A stretch of DNA of 60,397 nucleotides, from positions 1 to 60,397 of the forward strand of contig NZ_JAIUGV010000024.1 of the NCBI RefSeq assembly GCF_020164745.1. The letters run 5' to 3'. This document shows, in pieces, positions 8,828-16,591 of the stretch. Below the pieces are notes generated by a model. It had not been told where the DNA came from, made no database searches, and worked only from the letters and a program-made list of their open reading frames with translations. A program made the position numbers and the translations under genes. Numbering within the stretch: the first letter of the stretch is position 1; each line of letters opens with the position of its first letter. The DNA is from Mesorhizobium sp. ES1-4. Its GTDB lineage: Bacteria; Pseudomonadota; Alphaproteobacteria; Rhizobiales; Rhizobiaceae.

Positions 8828-10072
8828 TCACTGTATGAGCGCGGTGCGTCTTGCCTGCAGGAAGCGGCGCACCGCCGGATCGCGCTCGAGGCCGATCGCC
8901 CGGTCATAGGCTTCGACCGCCTGCGACTGCTGGCCGAGCCTGGCCAGGAGGCCGGCACGCGCGGCCCAGTAGGGCTGGTAGCCGTCAAGCCGCCTGTCGT
9001 CGCCCAGCACGTAAAGCGCCGCCAGCCCCGCCACCGCGCCCTCGGTCTCGGCGATCGCCACCGCGCGGTTGATCGCCACGACCGGCGATGCCGCGATCGA
9101 AAACAGCGCGTCGTAGAGCTCGCGGATCGCCATCCAGTCGGTGCGGCCGCTAAGCCGTCGTGCCACATGCGCCGACTGTACCGCCGCCTCGAGCTGATAG
9201 CGGCCGATGGCGCCCATGGCGGCGGCGCGGCCGAGCAGGGCTTCCGCCTCGTCGGCCAGGGCATGATCCCAGAGTGCATGGTCCTGCTCGGCGAGCGGCA
9301 CATAGTCTCCGGCCGGGTCGCGGCGCGCGGCGCGGCGCGCCTCGGCGAACAGCATCAGCGACAGCAGGCCCAATGCCTCCGGCTCGTCCGGCAGCAGCGA
9401 GGCCACCAGCCTGCCGAGCCAGATACCTTCGGTGGCGAGGTTCCGGCGCCGCGTCTCGGTGCCGGCCGGGTCGGACCAGCCCTCCGCGAACGCGGCGTAG
9501 ATCGCCTCCAGCACCGCGTCCAGCCTTTCGCCGAGTTCGGTCCGCTCCGGCACGCGGAACGGAATGCCGGTTTCGCGGATGCGACCCTTGGCGCGCACCA
9601 GCCGCTGACCCATGGTGGCCGGCGAGAGCAGGAAGGCGGAAGCGATGGTGGCGGCATCGAAGCCGAGGATGGTCTGCAGGATCAGCGGCGCGCGCACGCC
9701 GGGTTCGATCGCCGGATGGGCGCAGGCAAACATCAGCCGCAACCGTTCGTCGGGCAGGTCCTCGTCGGTCATGCGCGCCTCCGCCTCCTCGGCAATCAGC
9801 TTGAGATGATCGCGGCCGGCTTCGCTGGTGAGCCGCCGCCGCACCGCATCGACACGCCGCCGCCTTGCCACGGCGAGCAACCAGGCCTCCGGCTTTTCCG
9901 GGACGCCGGTGCGCGGCCAGCGTTCCAGCGCCGCGGCGAAGGCGTCGGCCAGGGCGTCCTCGGCGGCGGCGACATCGCGCGTGCGAGCGGCGAGCCAGGC
10001 GACCAGCTTGCCATAGCTCTGCCGGGCGGCGGCCTCGGCGGCCGCCCGGGCGATCTCCGGGCGACTGTCCAT
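8828..10072 (-). CDS. ECF RNA polymerase sigma factor, ECF42 type (SigJ/DUF6596-like)
   Basis: 414-residue extracytoplasmic-function sigma factor. Sigma region 2 covers about 18-80 (AAEDALADAFAAALERWP, ARRRRVDAVRRR) and region 4 about 125-175 (LQTILGFDAATIASAFLLSPATMGQRLVRAKGRIR). A long C-terminal TPR-like domain (200-414; IYAAFAEGWSDP, GRYQLEAAVQSAHV, NRAVAIAETEG, AYDRAIGLE) replaces an anti-sigma factor. This layout and the YCII-domain gene directly upstream are the hallmarks of the ECF42 group, where the C-terminal extension is known to be needed for activity. It lies 7 bp after the YCII gene and is surely cotranscribed with it. Confidence 0.92.
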   Translation of the reverse strand: MDSRPEIARAAAEAAARQSYGKLVAWLAARTRDVAAAEDALADAFAAALERWPRTGVPEKPEAWLLAVARRRRVDAVRRRLTSEAGRDHLKLIAEEAEARMTDEDLPDERLRLMFACAHPAIEPGVRAPLILQTILGFDAATIASAFLLSPATMGQRLVRAKGRIRETGIPFRVPERTELGERLDAVLEAIYAAFAEGWSDPAGTETRRRNLATEGIWLGRLVASLLPDEPEALGLLSLMLFAEARRAARRDPAGDYVPLAEQDHALWDHALADEAEALLGRAAAMGAIGRYQLEAAVQSAHVARRLSGRTDWMAIRELYDALFSIAASPVVAINRAVAIAETEGAVAGLAALYVLGDDRRLDGYQPYWAARAGLLARLGQQSQAVEAYDRAIGLERDPAVRRFLQARRTALIQ

Positions 10073-10079
10073 CGCGCCG

Positions 10080-10448
10080 TCACTTCTTGGGCATATAGTC
10101 GGCCATTTCCCAGATCGGCCGCAACTCGACCGTGCCGGTACTGGCCGCCGGGCAGCGCGCCGCCCAGTCGATGGCGGTGTCGATATCGGCCGCCTCGATC
10201 ATGTAGAAGCCGGCAAGTTGCTCCTTGGTGTCGGCATAGGGACCGTCGATCACGTTGGTCTTGCCGTCGGCGATCCGCACCGAGGTGGTCGCCTGGGTGG
10301 GACGCAGCCTTTCGCCGGCCAGCCACGCGCCGGACTTCTTCAACGCCTCGGTATAGGCGCCATAGGCCGCGCTCATCTGCTGGGCCTTCTCGACCGGCGT
10401 GTTCGCCAGCGCGGCTTCGTCGTTGTTGATCAAAAGCATGTATCGCAT
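10080..10448 (-). CDS. YCII (DGPF) domain protein, ECF42 partner
   Basis: 122-residue cytoplasmic protein with the YCII/DGPF fold. It starts MRYMLLINNDEAAL, has the DGPYADTKEQLAGFYMIEA motif that names the family and ends in a WEMADYMPKK tail. YCII proteins are dimeric ferredoxin-like folds with a conserved His/Asp pair; DGPF members are routine neighbours of ECF42 sigma factors, but their role is not settled. The open frame extends 49 codons upstream without homology; the ATG at 10448 follows GGGAGAAGACCC. First gene of the YCII-sigma unit. Confidence 0.9.
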   Translation of the reverse strand: MRYMLLINNDEAALANTPVEKAQQMSAAYGAYTEALKKSGAWLAGERLRPTQATTSVRIADGKTNVIDGPYADTKEQLAGFYMIEAADIDTAIDWAARCPAASTGTVELRPIWEMADYMPKK

Positions 10449-10706
10449 GGGTCTTCTCCCGTGGTTTGGAAGGCCGCGTCCTTGCGGGGCCAGACGTATG
10501 TCGCGCGGCGGCGACGGATTTCGACAGGTTGCGGAAAAAACTTTCGGCTCCGGCCGCGCCTTGTGCAAGCGGGCATGTGTCCGGCGACCTCTCAATCATT
10601 TGTCCAACGTGTGGAATTGCGGGTTGGCATTTCCCCGCTGCTGTCTAAACTCGCCCCTGTTCGCATCAAGGAGGTGATGCGGCCACCATTCTAGGGAGGA
10701 GACCAG
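10449..10706. promoter_or_regulatory. Divergent promoter region, YCII-sigma unit and TAXI-TRAP genes
   Basis: 258 bp between diverging start codons, holding the promoter of the YCII-sigma unit on the minus strand and that of the transporter on the plus strand. No ORF here is convincing. A strong ribosome site (AGGGAGGAGA) precedes the ATG at 10707. I see no clear operator palindrome. Confidence 0.4.
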
Positions 10707-11663
10707 ATGTTGAATTTCAGAACGAAATTCGTTGCCGCCGGCGCGATGGCGCTTTCACTCGGCCTTGGTGCGGCGTCGGCCAAAGCACAGGAATTCATCA
10801 ATGTGCTGACCGGCGGAACCTCGGGCGTCTACTATCCGCTCGGCGTGGCGCTGTCGGAAATCTACGGCAAGAATATCCCGGGTGTGCGCACCCAGGTGCA
10901 GGCGACGAAGGCGTCGGTGGAGAATTTGAACCTGCTGCAGCAGGGCAAGGGCGAGATCGCCTTCGCCCTTGGCGACTCTGTCAAGGCGGCGGCCGAGGGC
11001 GACAAGGAAGCCGGTTTCCCCAACAAGCTCGACAAATTGCGCGCGATCGCGGCCATCTATCCCAACTATGTGCAGATCGTTGCCAGCCAGGAGGCCGGCA
11101 TCAAGTCCTTCGCCGACTTGAAGGGCAAGAGCCTGTCGGTCGGCGCGCCGAAATCAGGGACCGAACTCAACGCCCGCGCCATCTTCGGCGCGCTCGGCAT
11201 GAGCTACCAGGACCTGTCGCGGACGGAATACCTGCCGTTCGGCGAATCGGTCGAGCTGATGAAGAACCGGCAACTCGACGCCACGCTGCAGTCGGCCGGC
11301 CTCGGCGTCGCCTCGATCAAGGACCTGGCCTCCTCGGTGCCGATCACCGTGGTGGCCGTGCCGGCCGAAGTCGCGCAGAAGCTCGGCGCGCCCTTCCAGG
11401 CGGCGAACATCCCCGCCGGCACCTATCAGGGCCAGACGGAAGACGTGCCGACGCTGGCCATCACCAACATCCTGGTCACGCGTTCCGACCTGTCGGACGA
11501 CGAGGCCTATCAGATGACCAAGCAGCTGTTCGAGCATCTCGACCAGATGGTCGCGGCTCACAGCGCGGCCAAGTCGATCAAGCTGGAGGACGCGGTCAAG
11601 GGGCTGCCGATCCCCCTGCATCCGGGAGCCGAGCGCTACTACAAGGAAAAGGGCCTGCTGTAG
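10707..11663 (+). CDS. TAXI family TRAP transporter solute-binding protein
   Basis: 318-residue periplasmic binding protein with a signal peptide (AAGAMALSLGLGAASAKAQ, cleavage near AKA-QE). The TAXI start of the mature protein, FINVLTGGTSGVYYPLG, is followed by QATKASVENLNLLQQGKGEIAFALGD and a second lobe (LKGKSLSVGAPKSGTELNAR). TAXI proteins feed fused TRAP permeases and are linked to glutamate or other carboxylate uptake, but the ligand is not predictable. It heads a unit SBP - fused permease - DUF1850, with an 84-bp gap containing a hairpin before the permease gene. Confidence 0.92.
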   Translation: MLNFRTKFVAAGAMALSLGLGAASAKAQEFINVLTGGTSGVYYPLGVALSEIYGKNIPGVRTQVQATKASVENLNLLQQGKGEIAFALGDSVKAAAEGDKEAGFPNKLDKLRAIAAIYPNYVQIVASQEAGIKSFADLKGKSLSVGAPKSGTELNARAIFGALGMSYQDLSRTEYLPFGESVELMKNRQLDATLQSAGLGVASIKDLASSVPITVVAVPAEVAQKLGAPFQAANIPAGTYQGQTEDVPTLAITNILVTRSDLSDDEAYQMTKQLFEHLDQMVAAHSAAKSIKLEDAVKGLPIPLHPGAERYYKEKGLL

Positions 11664-11689
11664 CAGCGCGCCTTTGCGCCGCGAACGGC

Positions 11690-11715
11690 AAGGGCCGGCC
11701 GGCGGCCGGCCCCTT
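11690..11715 (+). terminator. Intra-operon hairpin after TAXI binding-protein gene
   Basis: AAGGGCCGGCC at 11690-11700 and its near-complement at 11704-11715 form an 11-bp stem (one bulged C) with a 3-base loop, 27 bp after the binding-protein stop and before the permease gene. There is no T-run. A partial terminator or 3' mRNA stabiliser between binding protein and permease is a common way to make more binding protein than permease. Confidence 0.5.
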
Positions 11716-11747
11716 CTCATCGATGGAACTCCGCTTTCGAGGCGCCG

Positions 11748-13886
11748 ATGACCAACAGCCATGATGCGCAGGCCGTCACGGACGATTTCCACGATCCGAC
11801 CGGACGCGGTTTCGCCGACACGCTGGAGGGCCGGCTGCTGTTCTGGATCGCGGTTGCCTTCTCGCTGTTCCAGATCGCCACGGCCGCCCATATCCTGACC
11901 GTGCCGAGCCAGGTGCTGCGCGCCGTCCATGTCGGCTTCCTGATGCTTCTGGCCTTCCCGCTCGTCGCCTCGGCGCGCGGCCTGCCCGCCGCCGGCAAGG
12001 CGTTTGCCTGGGTGATGGCACTCGCGGGGGTGGCGGTCGCGGCCTATCAATACATCGAGTACGAGCCGCTGATTTTCCGCGCCGGCGACCTCAACACGCT
12101 CGATCTCGTCTTCGGCGTCGTGGCGCTGGTCACCATCTTCGCCGCCGCCTATGCGATGATGGGACCGGCCTTGCCGATCATATCGGGCTGTTTCCTGCTC
12201 TACGCGCTGTTCGGCCAGGATCTGCCATGGCCGCTCAACCATCGCGGCTATGATTTTTCGCAGGTCATCGACCAGATGGCCTACGGCACGGAAGGCATCT
12301 ACGGCATTCCGATCTACGTGTCGGCCACCTACATCTTCCTGTTCATCCTGTTCGGCTCGTTCCTGGAACGGGCCGGCATGATCAAGCTGTTCACCGACGT
12401 CTCGCTTGGCTTCGTCGGCCATGCGCGCGGCGGCGCCGCCAAGGTGGCGGTCATCGCCTCTGGCCTGATGGGCACGATTTCGGGATCGGGCGTCGCCAAT
12501 GTCGTCACCACCGGCCAGTTCACCATTCCGCTGATGAAGCGCTTCGGCTACCGCGCCGCCTTTGCCGGTGGCGTCGAGGCGACCGCGTCCATGGGCGGCC
12601 AGATCATGCCGCCGGTGATGGGCGCCGTCGCCTTCATCATGGCCGAGACGCTCGGCGTGCAATATTACGAAATCGTCAAGGCGGCGATCATCCCGGCCCT
12701 GCTCTACTTCGCCTCGGCCTTCTGGATGGTGCATCTGGAAGCCGGCAAACATGGCCTGCTCGGCCTGCCGCGCGCCGACCTGCCGTCGCCGCTGAAAGCA
12801 TTTCGCGAGCGCTGGTACCTGATCCTGCCGCTCGGCGTCCTCATCTATCTCCTGTTTTCGGGCTACACGCCGCTCTACGCCGGCACCATCGGCCTGGCCA
12901 TGACGGTGCTGTTGATCCTGGGCGGCTCGGTGGCGCTGGGGTTTTCGTCGATGGCGCTGCGCGTCATCTTCTGGATCGGCCTCGGCCTGGTCGCCGCCAG
13001 CTTCTTCAAGATCGGCATCAACGCCATCCTGGTCGCGGCGCTGTTGCTGATCATCGCCAATCTGTTCGTCGCGGGCGGGCGCGATACGCTGGCCGCCTGC
13101 CGCGATTCGCTGGCCGAGGGCGCCCGCACCGCGCTTCCGGTCGGCATTGCCTGCGCCGTCGTCGGCGTCATCGTCGGCACCATGACCTTGACCGGCGCGG
13201 CGACCACTTTCGGCGCCTTCATCGTCTCGGTCGGCCAGTCGAGCCTGTTTCTGTCGCTGATCCTGACCATGATCACCTGCATCGTGCTGGGCATGGGCAT
13301 CCCGACCATCCCCAATTACATCATCACGGCATCGATCGCCGGGCCGGCGCTGCTACAGCTTGGGGTGCCGCTTCTGGTCGGCCACATGTTCGTCTTCTAC
13401 TTCGGCATATTGGCCGACCTGACCCCACCCGTGGCGCTGGCCTGTTTCGCGGCCGCCCCGATCGCGCGCGAAAGCGGGCTGAAGATAGCGTTCGAGGCGA
13501 TAAAGGTCGCCGCCGCCGGCTTTGTCGTGCCATTCATGGCGGTGTACACGCCGGCGCTGATGCTGCAGGACGGCGGCGTCCTGGCAACCGAAATCGGCTA
13601 CTGGCCGGCGGTCGCCTACATCGTCGTCAAGGCGGTGCTGGCGATCGGCCTGTGGGGGGCGGCGGTGATCGGCTTCCTGCGCACCCGGCTGCTGGCCTGG
13701 GAGCGGCTGCTCGCCGCTTTCGCCGCCTTCATGCTGGTCGCCGCGCTGCCGATGACCGATGAAGCAGGCTTTGCGCTTTCCGCCTTGATGATCGCGGCTC
13801 ACTGGTACCGCAGCCGGGGCATGGCAAACGCCGACCGGGGCACTGCGGACTCCGGACCGGGGGTACGTCGATCGCCGCCGCCATGA
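11748..13886 (+). CDS. TRAP transporter permease, 4TM/12TM fusion (TAXI type)
   Basis: 712-residue inner-membrane protein combining the small (DctQ-like, residues about 25-210) and large (DctM-like, about 210-640) TRAP permease subunits, as is usual for TAXI systems. Signatures include GTISGSGVANVVTTGQFTIP, EATASMGGQIMPPVMGAVAF and GIPTIPNYIITA. About 16-18 hydrophobic helices are visible. It imports a solute by Na+ or H+ symport together with the upstream binding protein. The last bases overlap the DUF1850 gene by ATGA. Confidence 0.93.
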   Translation: MTNSHDAQAVTDDFHDPTGRGFADTLEGRLLFWIAVAFSLFQIATAAHILTVPSQVLRAVHVGFLMLLAFPLVASARGLPAAGKAFAWVMALAGVAVAAYQYIEYEPLIFRAGDLNTLDLVFGVVALVTIFAAAYAMMGPALPIISGCFLLYALFGQDLPWPLNHRGYDFSQVIDQMAYGTEGIYGIPIYVSATYIFLFILFGSFLERAGMIKLFTDVSLGFVGHARGGAAKVAVIASGLMGTISGSGVANVVTTGQFTIPLMKRFGYRAAFAGGVEATASMGGQIMPPVMGAVAFIMAETLGVQYYEIVKAAIIPALLYFASAFWMVHLEAGKHGLLGLPRADLPSPLKAFRERWYLILPLGVLIYLLFSGYTPLYAGTIGLAMTVLLILGGSVALGFSSMALRVIFWIGLGLVAASFFKIGINAILVAALLLIIANLFVAGGRDTLAACRDSLAEGARTALPVGIACAVVGVIVGTMTLTGAATTFGAFIVSVGQSSLFLSLILTMITCIVLGMGIPTIPNYIITASIAGPALLQLGVPLLVGHMFVFYFGILADLTPPVALACFAAAPIARESGLKIAFEAIKVAAAGFVVPFMAVYTPALMLQDGGVLATEIGYWPAVAYIVVKAVLAIGLWGAAVIGFLRTRLLAWERLLAAFAAFMLVAALPMTDEAGFALSALMIAAHWYRSRGMANADRGTADSGPGVRRSPPP

Positions 13887-14266
13887 GCCTCTGCATCATC
13901 GCCGCCGGCAAGACCGTGGCGCTCGGCGTTGCCACCTTCACGCTGGCCTGGACGCATTCGGTGGAACACACGCGCTGGGAGGAGGACTGGAAGGTGACGC
14001 CGTCCGGCCTGCAAGTCGTCGAGGCCCGCATCGAGGGTTCGGGCGCCGGCATGGAGCCGCCGGAAGGCGCCGTGCTGCGCGACGGCTGGTGGATCTATGC
14101 GCCGAGGGTGAACGTGCAGCCTCGCGTCATCCTCGCCGCCTCCGGCGCGACCGGCGACGGGTGGACGCTGTGCACGGCTAAGGGCTGCCTGGAACTCGGC
14201 AAGGCAGCGGGCGGGACGATCTCGCTCGAGCCGTGCGATGCCGCAGGCTCCAGCCCGCCGCGATAG
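13883..14266 (+). CDS. DUF1850 domain-containing protein
   Basis: 127-residue protein of the DUF1850 family, recognised by an N-terminal hydrophobic/signal segment, the LAWTHSVEHTRWEEDW motif, EARIEGSGAGMEPPEGA and a following RDGWWIY. DUF1850 genes are regular neighbours of TAXI-TRAP permeases; their role, perhaps in assembly or regulation of uptake, is not known. It overlaps the permease gene by four bases, so it is translationally coupled and the last gene of the transporter unit. Confidence 0.85.
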   Translation: MSLCIIAAGKTVALGVATFTLAWTHSVEHTRWEEDWKVTPSGLQVVEARIEGSGAGMEPPEGAVLRDGWWIYAPRVNVQPRVILAASGATGDGWTLCTAKGCLELGKAAGGTISLEPCDAAGSSPPR

Positions 14267-14552
14267 CGCACGATCAGCCGGTGCGGCTGCGATATCTCGA
14301 CAGGGAGGCGGAACTTTCCGTCCTCGACGGGTCTCATAAAAGGGCAGGGAAGGCGGACTTGGGACGTCGGTTACGCTGGCCTCGGCTGCTTATGTCCCTG
14401 AAGACACCAAGCCAACCGATGGCGACGTCAAAGGACGCGGCGATGCCGCACGCCTTCGGCCGGAGCGGGACGCTCGGCGCGATAGGCGGTGGCGCGGGTA
14501 TCGGCACCCGGCCGGCAGATGCGGCTGTTGTGGCGGCTCTCGAACGTCATGG
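14267..14552. other. Intergenic stretch without recognised gene
   Basis: 286 bp after the DUF1850 stop. Frames crossing it on both strands have biased GC-shadow composition and no family resemblance. No hairpin with a T-run was seen. Confidence 0.35.
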
Positions 14553-14693
14553 TCAGTGCGCGCCCAGCGAGGTGCCGCGACGGGCGCAGGCCGGACCGGG
14601 ACCACGCATGTAATAGCGCTCGGGCCGATAGGTCGGCGCGACGAACTCGCGGATGGCGGCGGCATAGCCGATGAGGTGCGTGAGGAAGTTCAT
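14553..14693 (-). CDS. Possible 46-residue small protein
   Basis: Short frame beginning MNFLTHLIGYAAAIREF and ending in an Arg/Gly/Pro-rich tail with APTYRPERYYMRGPGPA. A modest ribosome site (ACAGGT) lies five bases before the ATG. The N-terminal half is an amphipathic or weakly hydrophobic helix. I recognise no family. Support is only the ribosome site and non-random composition; the DNA upstream is AT-richer and could hold its promoter. Confidence 0.4.
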   Translation of the reverse strand: MNFLTHLIGYAAAIREFVAPTYRPERYYMRGPGPACARRGTSLGAH

Positions 14694-14976
14694 TTTACCT
14701 GTCCCTGTCCCGATTTTCGGATGTCCCTTCCGAATTGCGAGAATGATAGCATCGAGGCGTGAATACTCAGTGAACGTGATGTTAATTTCTGGTCGAAACC
14801 CCGTCGCTTCGTGGCCGGAATGCGGCTGATTCGGGGTGTTTCGGTGCTCTTTGTCGTCATTTCGGCTTGTGTGACTTTTGCACCACATATGTTTCGTTTG
14901 AATGTCGCCTTGGCGCGCTTGTGTTTCGACTTTCGAGTCGTCGCCGGAATTTCCTTGCCGGATGCGCGGCAGGGCC
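14694..14976. other. AT-richer intergenic stretch
   Basis: About 280 bp without a supported gene, noticeably richer in A+T than the flanks around 14700-14900. It may contain the promoter for the small minus-strand frame and upstream sequence of the stress promoter that follows. Confidence 0.4.
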
Positions 14977-15001
14977 GGAACCGGCCCGGGCAATGGACGT
15001 T
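14977..15001 (+). promoter_or_regulatory. Sigma-EcfG (RpoE2) type promoter for DUF892 gene
   Basis: GGAAC at 14977-14981, a 16-base spacer, then CGTT at 14998-15001: an exact match to the alphaproteobacterial general-stress consensus GGAAC-N16/17-CGTT. It lies 92 bp before the ATG of the ferritin-like DUF892 gene. DUF892/YciF-type genes are typical members of this regulon. Confidence 0.75.
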
Positions 15002-15093
15002 GGGTCCCAGGACCGGCGTTGCCGGCTCACAGGTGCTGCCGGAGGCGGGCCGCGATCCCCGACACAAGCAAGAGCAATGGAAAGGCTGAAATC

Positions 15094-15600
15094 ATGGGCT
15101 TCTTTTCGAAGGACATCAAAACACTGGACGATCTCTTCGTGCACACGCTGCGCGACATCTATTATGCCGAGAAGCAGATCGAGAAGGCGCTGCCGAAGAT
15201 GATCGACAAGGCAACCGAGCCGCAGCTGCAGGCCGGCTTCGAAAAACACCTCGAACAGACCAAGGGCCATATCGAACGCGTCGAGCAGGTGTTCGAACTG
15301 TTCGGCGTGAAGGCCAAGCAGGTGAATTGCCCGGCCATCGACGGCATTCTCGAGGAGGCCGACGACGTCAGTGGCGATGTCGATGACAAGGACGTTCTCG
15401 ATGCCGCGCTGATCGCCTCCGCCCAGGCTGTCGAGCACTATGAAATGACCCGCTACGGCACCTTGATCGCGTGGGCCAAGCAGCTCGGCCGCAGCGACTG
15501 CGCCAATGTGCTGGCCAAGAACCTCAAGGAAGAGCAGGCGACGGATCGCAAGCTGACCGAAATCGCGGAAAGCAAGATCAACCTGCAAGCCGCCGAATAG
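15094..15600 (+). CDS. Ferritin-like DUF892 (YciE/YciF) stress protein
   Basis: 168-residue soluble four-helix protein of the DUF892 family. The start GFFSKDIKTLDDLFVHTLRDIYYAEKQIEKALP is diagnostic, and metal-binding type Glu/His residues recur (YYAEKQ, GHIERVEQ, AVEHYEMTRYG, LKEEQATD). These ferritin-like proteins are induced by general, osmotic and oxidative stress; a diiron site is expected but the biochemical role is unclear. The ATG was chosen to match the family N terminus. An EcfG-type promoter lies upstream and a perfect 12-bp stem hairpin follows the stop. Confidence 0.9.
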   Translation: MGFFSKDIKTLDDLFVHTLRDIYYAEKQIEKALPKMIDKATEPQLQAGFEKHLEQTKGHIERVEQVFELFGVKAKQVNCPAIDGILEEADDVSGDVDDKDVLDAALIASAQAVEHYEMTRYGTLIAWAKQLGRSDCANVLAKNLKEEQATDRKLTEIAESKINLQAAE

Positions 15601-15609
15601 GGGCTGAAA

Positions 15610-15642
15610 GCCGGAGCCGGCGGCAACCGCGCCGGCTCCGGC
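15610..15642 (+). terminator. Perfect 12-bp stem hairpin after DUF892 gene
   Basis: GCCGGAGCCGGC at 15610-15621 pairs fully with 15631-15642 over a 9-base loop, starting 10 bp after the DUF892 stop. There is no T-run. It separates the DUF892 transcript from the ku promoter just downstream. Confidence 0.6.
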
Positions 15643-15653
15643 CGGACTTGGTT

Positions 15654-15679
15654 GGAACCGAGCGGGGTGGTCGTCCGTT
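15654..15679 (+). promoter_or_regulatory. Sigma-EcfG type promoter for ku-ligD
   Basis: GGAAC at 15654-15658, 17-base spacer, CGTT at 15676-15679, 31 bp before the ku ATG. It matches the same stress consensus as the site upstream of the DUF892 gene. The short remaining leader contains CAACGGGAAATCATC before the start. It suggests that end joining is induced in stress or stationary phase. Confidence 0.72.
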
Positions 15680-15709
15680 CCAGCTGATCTTTCTCAACGG
15701 GAAATCATC

Positions 15710-16582
15710 ATGGCGCCGCGCCCGGCCTGGAAAGGCTATCTGAAGCTCTCGCTGGTCACTTGCGCCATCGAACTGACCAATGTCGTGACCCATGCCGACA
15801 AGGTCTCGTTCCACATCCTGAACCGCAAGACCGGCAATACGGTGAAGCGTGTCTATGTCGATGCCGAGACCGGCAAACCGATCGAGGACGGCGACGAGAT
15901 CAAGGGCTACGAGATCGACAAGGGCGACTTCGTCCACATAGAGGAGGACGAGATCGAGGCGGTGCAGATCGAATCCTCGCACACGATGAGCCTCGACGGT
16001 TTCGTCGACAAAGCCTCGATCCAGCAGATCTATCTCGACACGCCCTACTATGTCGCGCCTGCCGACAAAGTTTCGGAAGAAGCCTTCGCCGTCATCCGCG
16101 ACGCCATGGCCGGCAAGAAGATGGCCGGCCTGGCGCGTATCGTGCTCTACCGGCGCGAGCGTCCCGTCGTCATCGAGCCGCTCGGCAAGGGCATGGTGCT
16201 GACGACGCTGCGCTACGACAATACGGTGCGCCAGCCGGAGACCGTCTTCGGCGACATCGAGGCGGTGAAGACCGACCAGGAGATGACCGACCTGGCCGAA
16301 CTCATCATCGACAAGAAGAAGACGAAGTTCGATCCCTCGAAATTCGACGACAAGTATGAGGAGGCCCTGCTGGAGCTGATCCGCGCCAAGAAGGCCGGGC
16401 ATAAGGCGCCGAAGGCCAAGGCGGCCCCCAAACCATCCAACGTCGTCAACCTGTTCGACGCACTGAAGAAGAGCCTGTCGTCGGATTCAAGCTCGCCCAA
16501 GTCATCATCATCCGCGAAAGCTAAGCCGGCGGCCAAGCGCGCCAAGGCGAAAAGCGTTGCCCCGAAGCGCAAATCGGCCTGA
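15710..16582 (+). CDS. ku: Non-homologous end-joining protein Ku
   Basis: 290-residue bacterial Ku, a homodimer ring that binds DNA double-strand ends and recruits LigD. The family start MAPRPAWKGYLKLSLV and the core (SFHILNRKTGNTVKRVYVD, YYVAPADKVSEEAFAVIRDAM, LARIVLYRRERPVVIEPLGKGM) are clear. After residue about 235 the protein has a Lys/Ala/Ser-rich, very basic tail, as in other bacterial Ku proteins, where it helps DNA threading and LigD contact. ligD follows after 9 bp in the same direction. Confidence 0.97.
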   Translation: MAPRPAWKGYLKLSLVTCAIELTNVVTHADKVSFHILNRKTGNTVKRVYVDAETGKPIEDGDEIKGYEIDKGDFVHIEEDEIEAVQIESSHTMSLDGFVDKASIQQIYLDTPYYVAPADKVSEEAFAVIRDAMAGKKMAGLARIVLYRRERPVVIEPLGKGMVLTTLRYDNTVRQPETVFGDIEAVKTDQEMTDLAELIIDKKKTKFDPSKFDDKYEEALLELIRAKKAGHKAPKAKAAPKPSNVVNLFDALKKSLSSDSSSPKSSSSAKAKPAAKRAKAKSVAPKRKSA

Positions 16583-16591
16583 GGATACGAG

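Noticed and set aside
11154..12752. 532-codon minus-strand frame inside the TAXI-TRAP genes
   Set aside because: Antisense to a signature TRAP permease; composition (Asp/Arg/Gly/His-rich) shows a shadow.
14833..15089. Plus-strand frame before the DUF892 gene
   Set aside because: It runs through the EcfG-type promoter and ends just before the real start; no ribosome site or homology.
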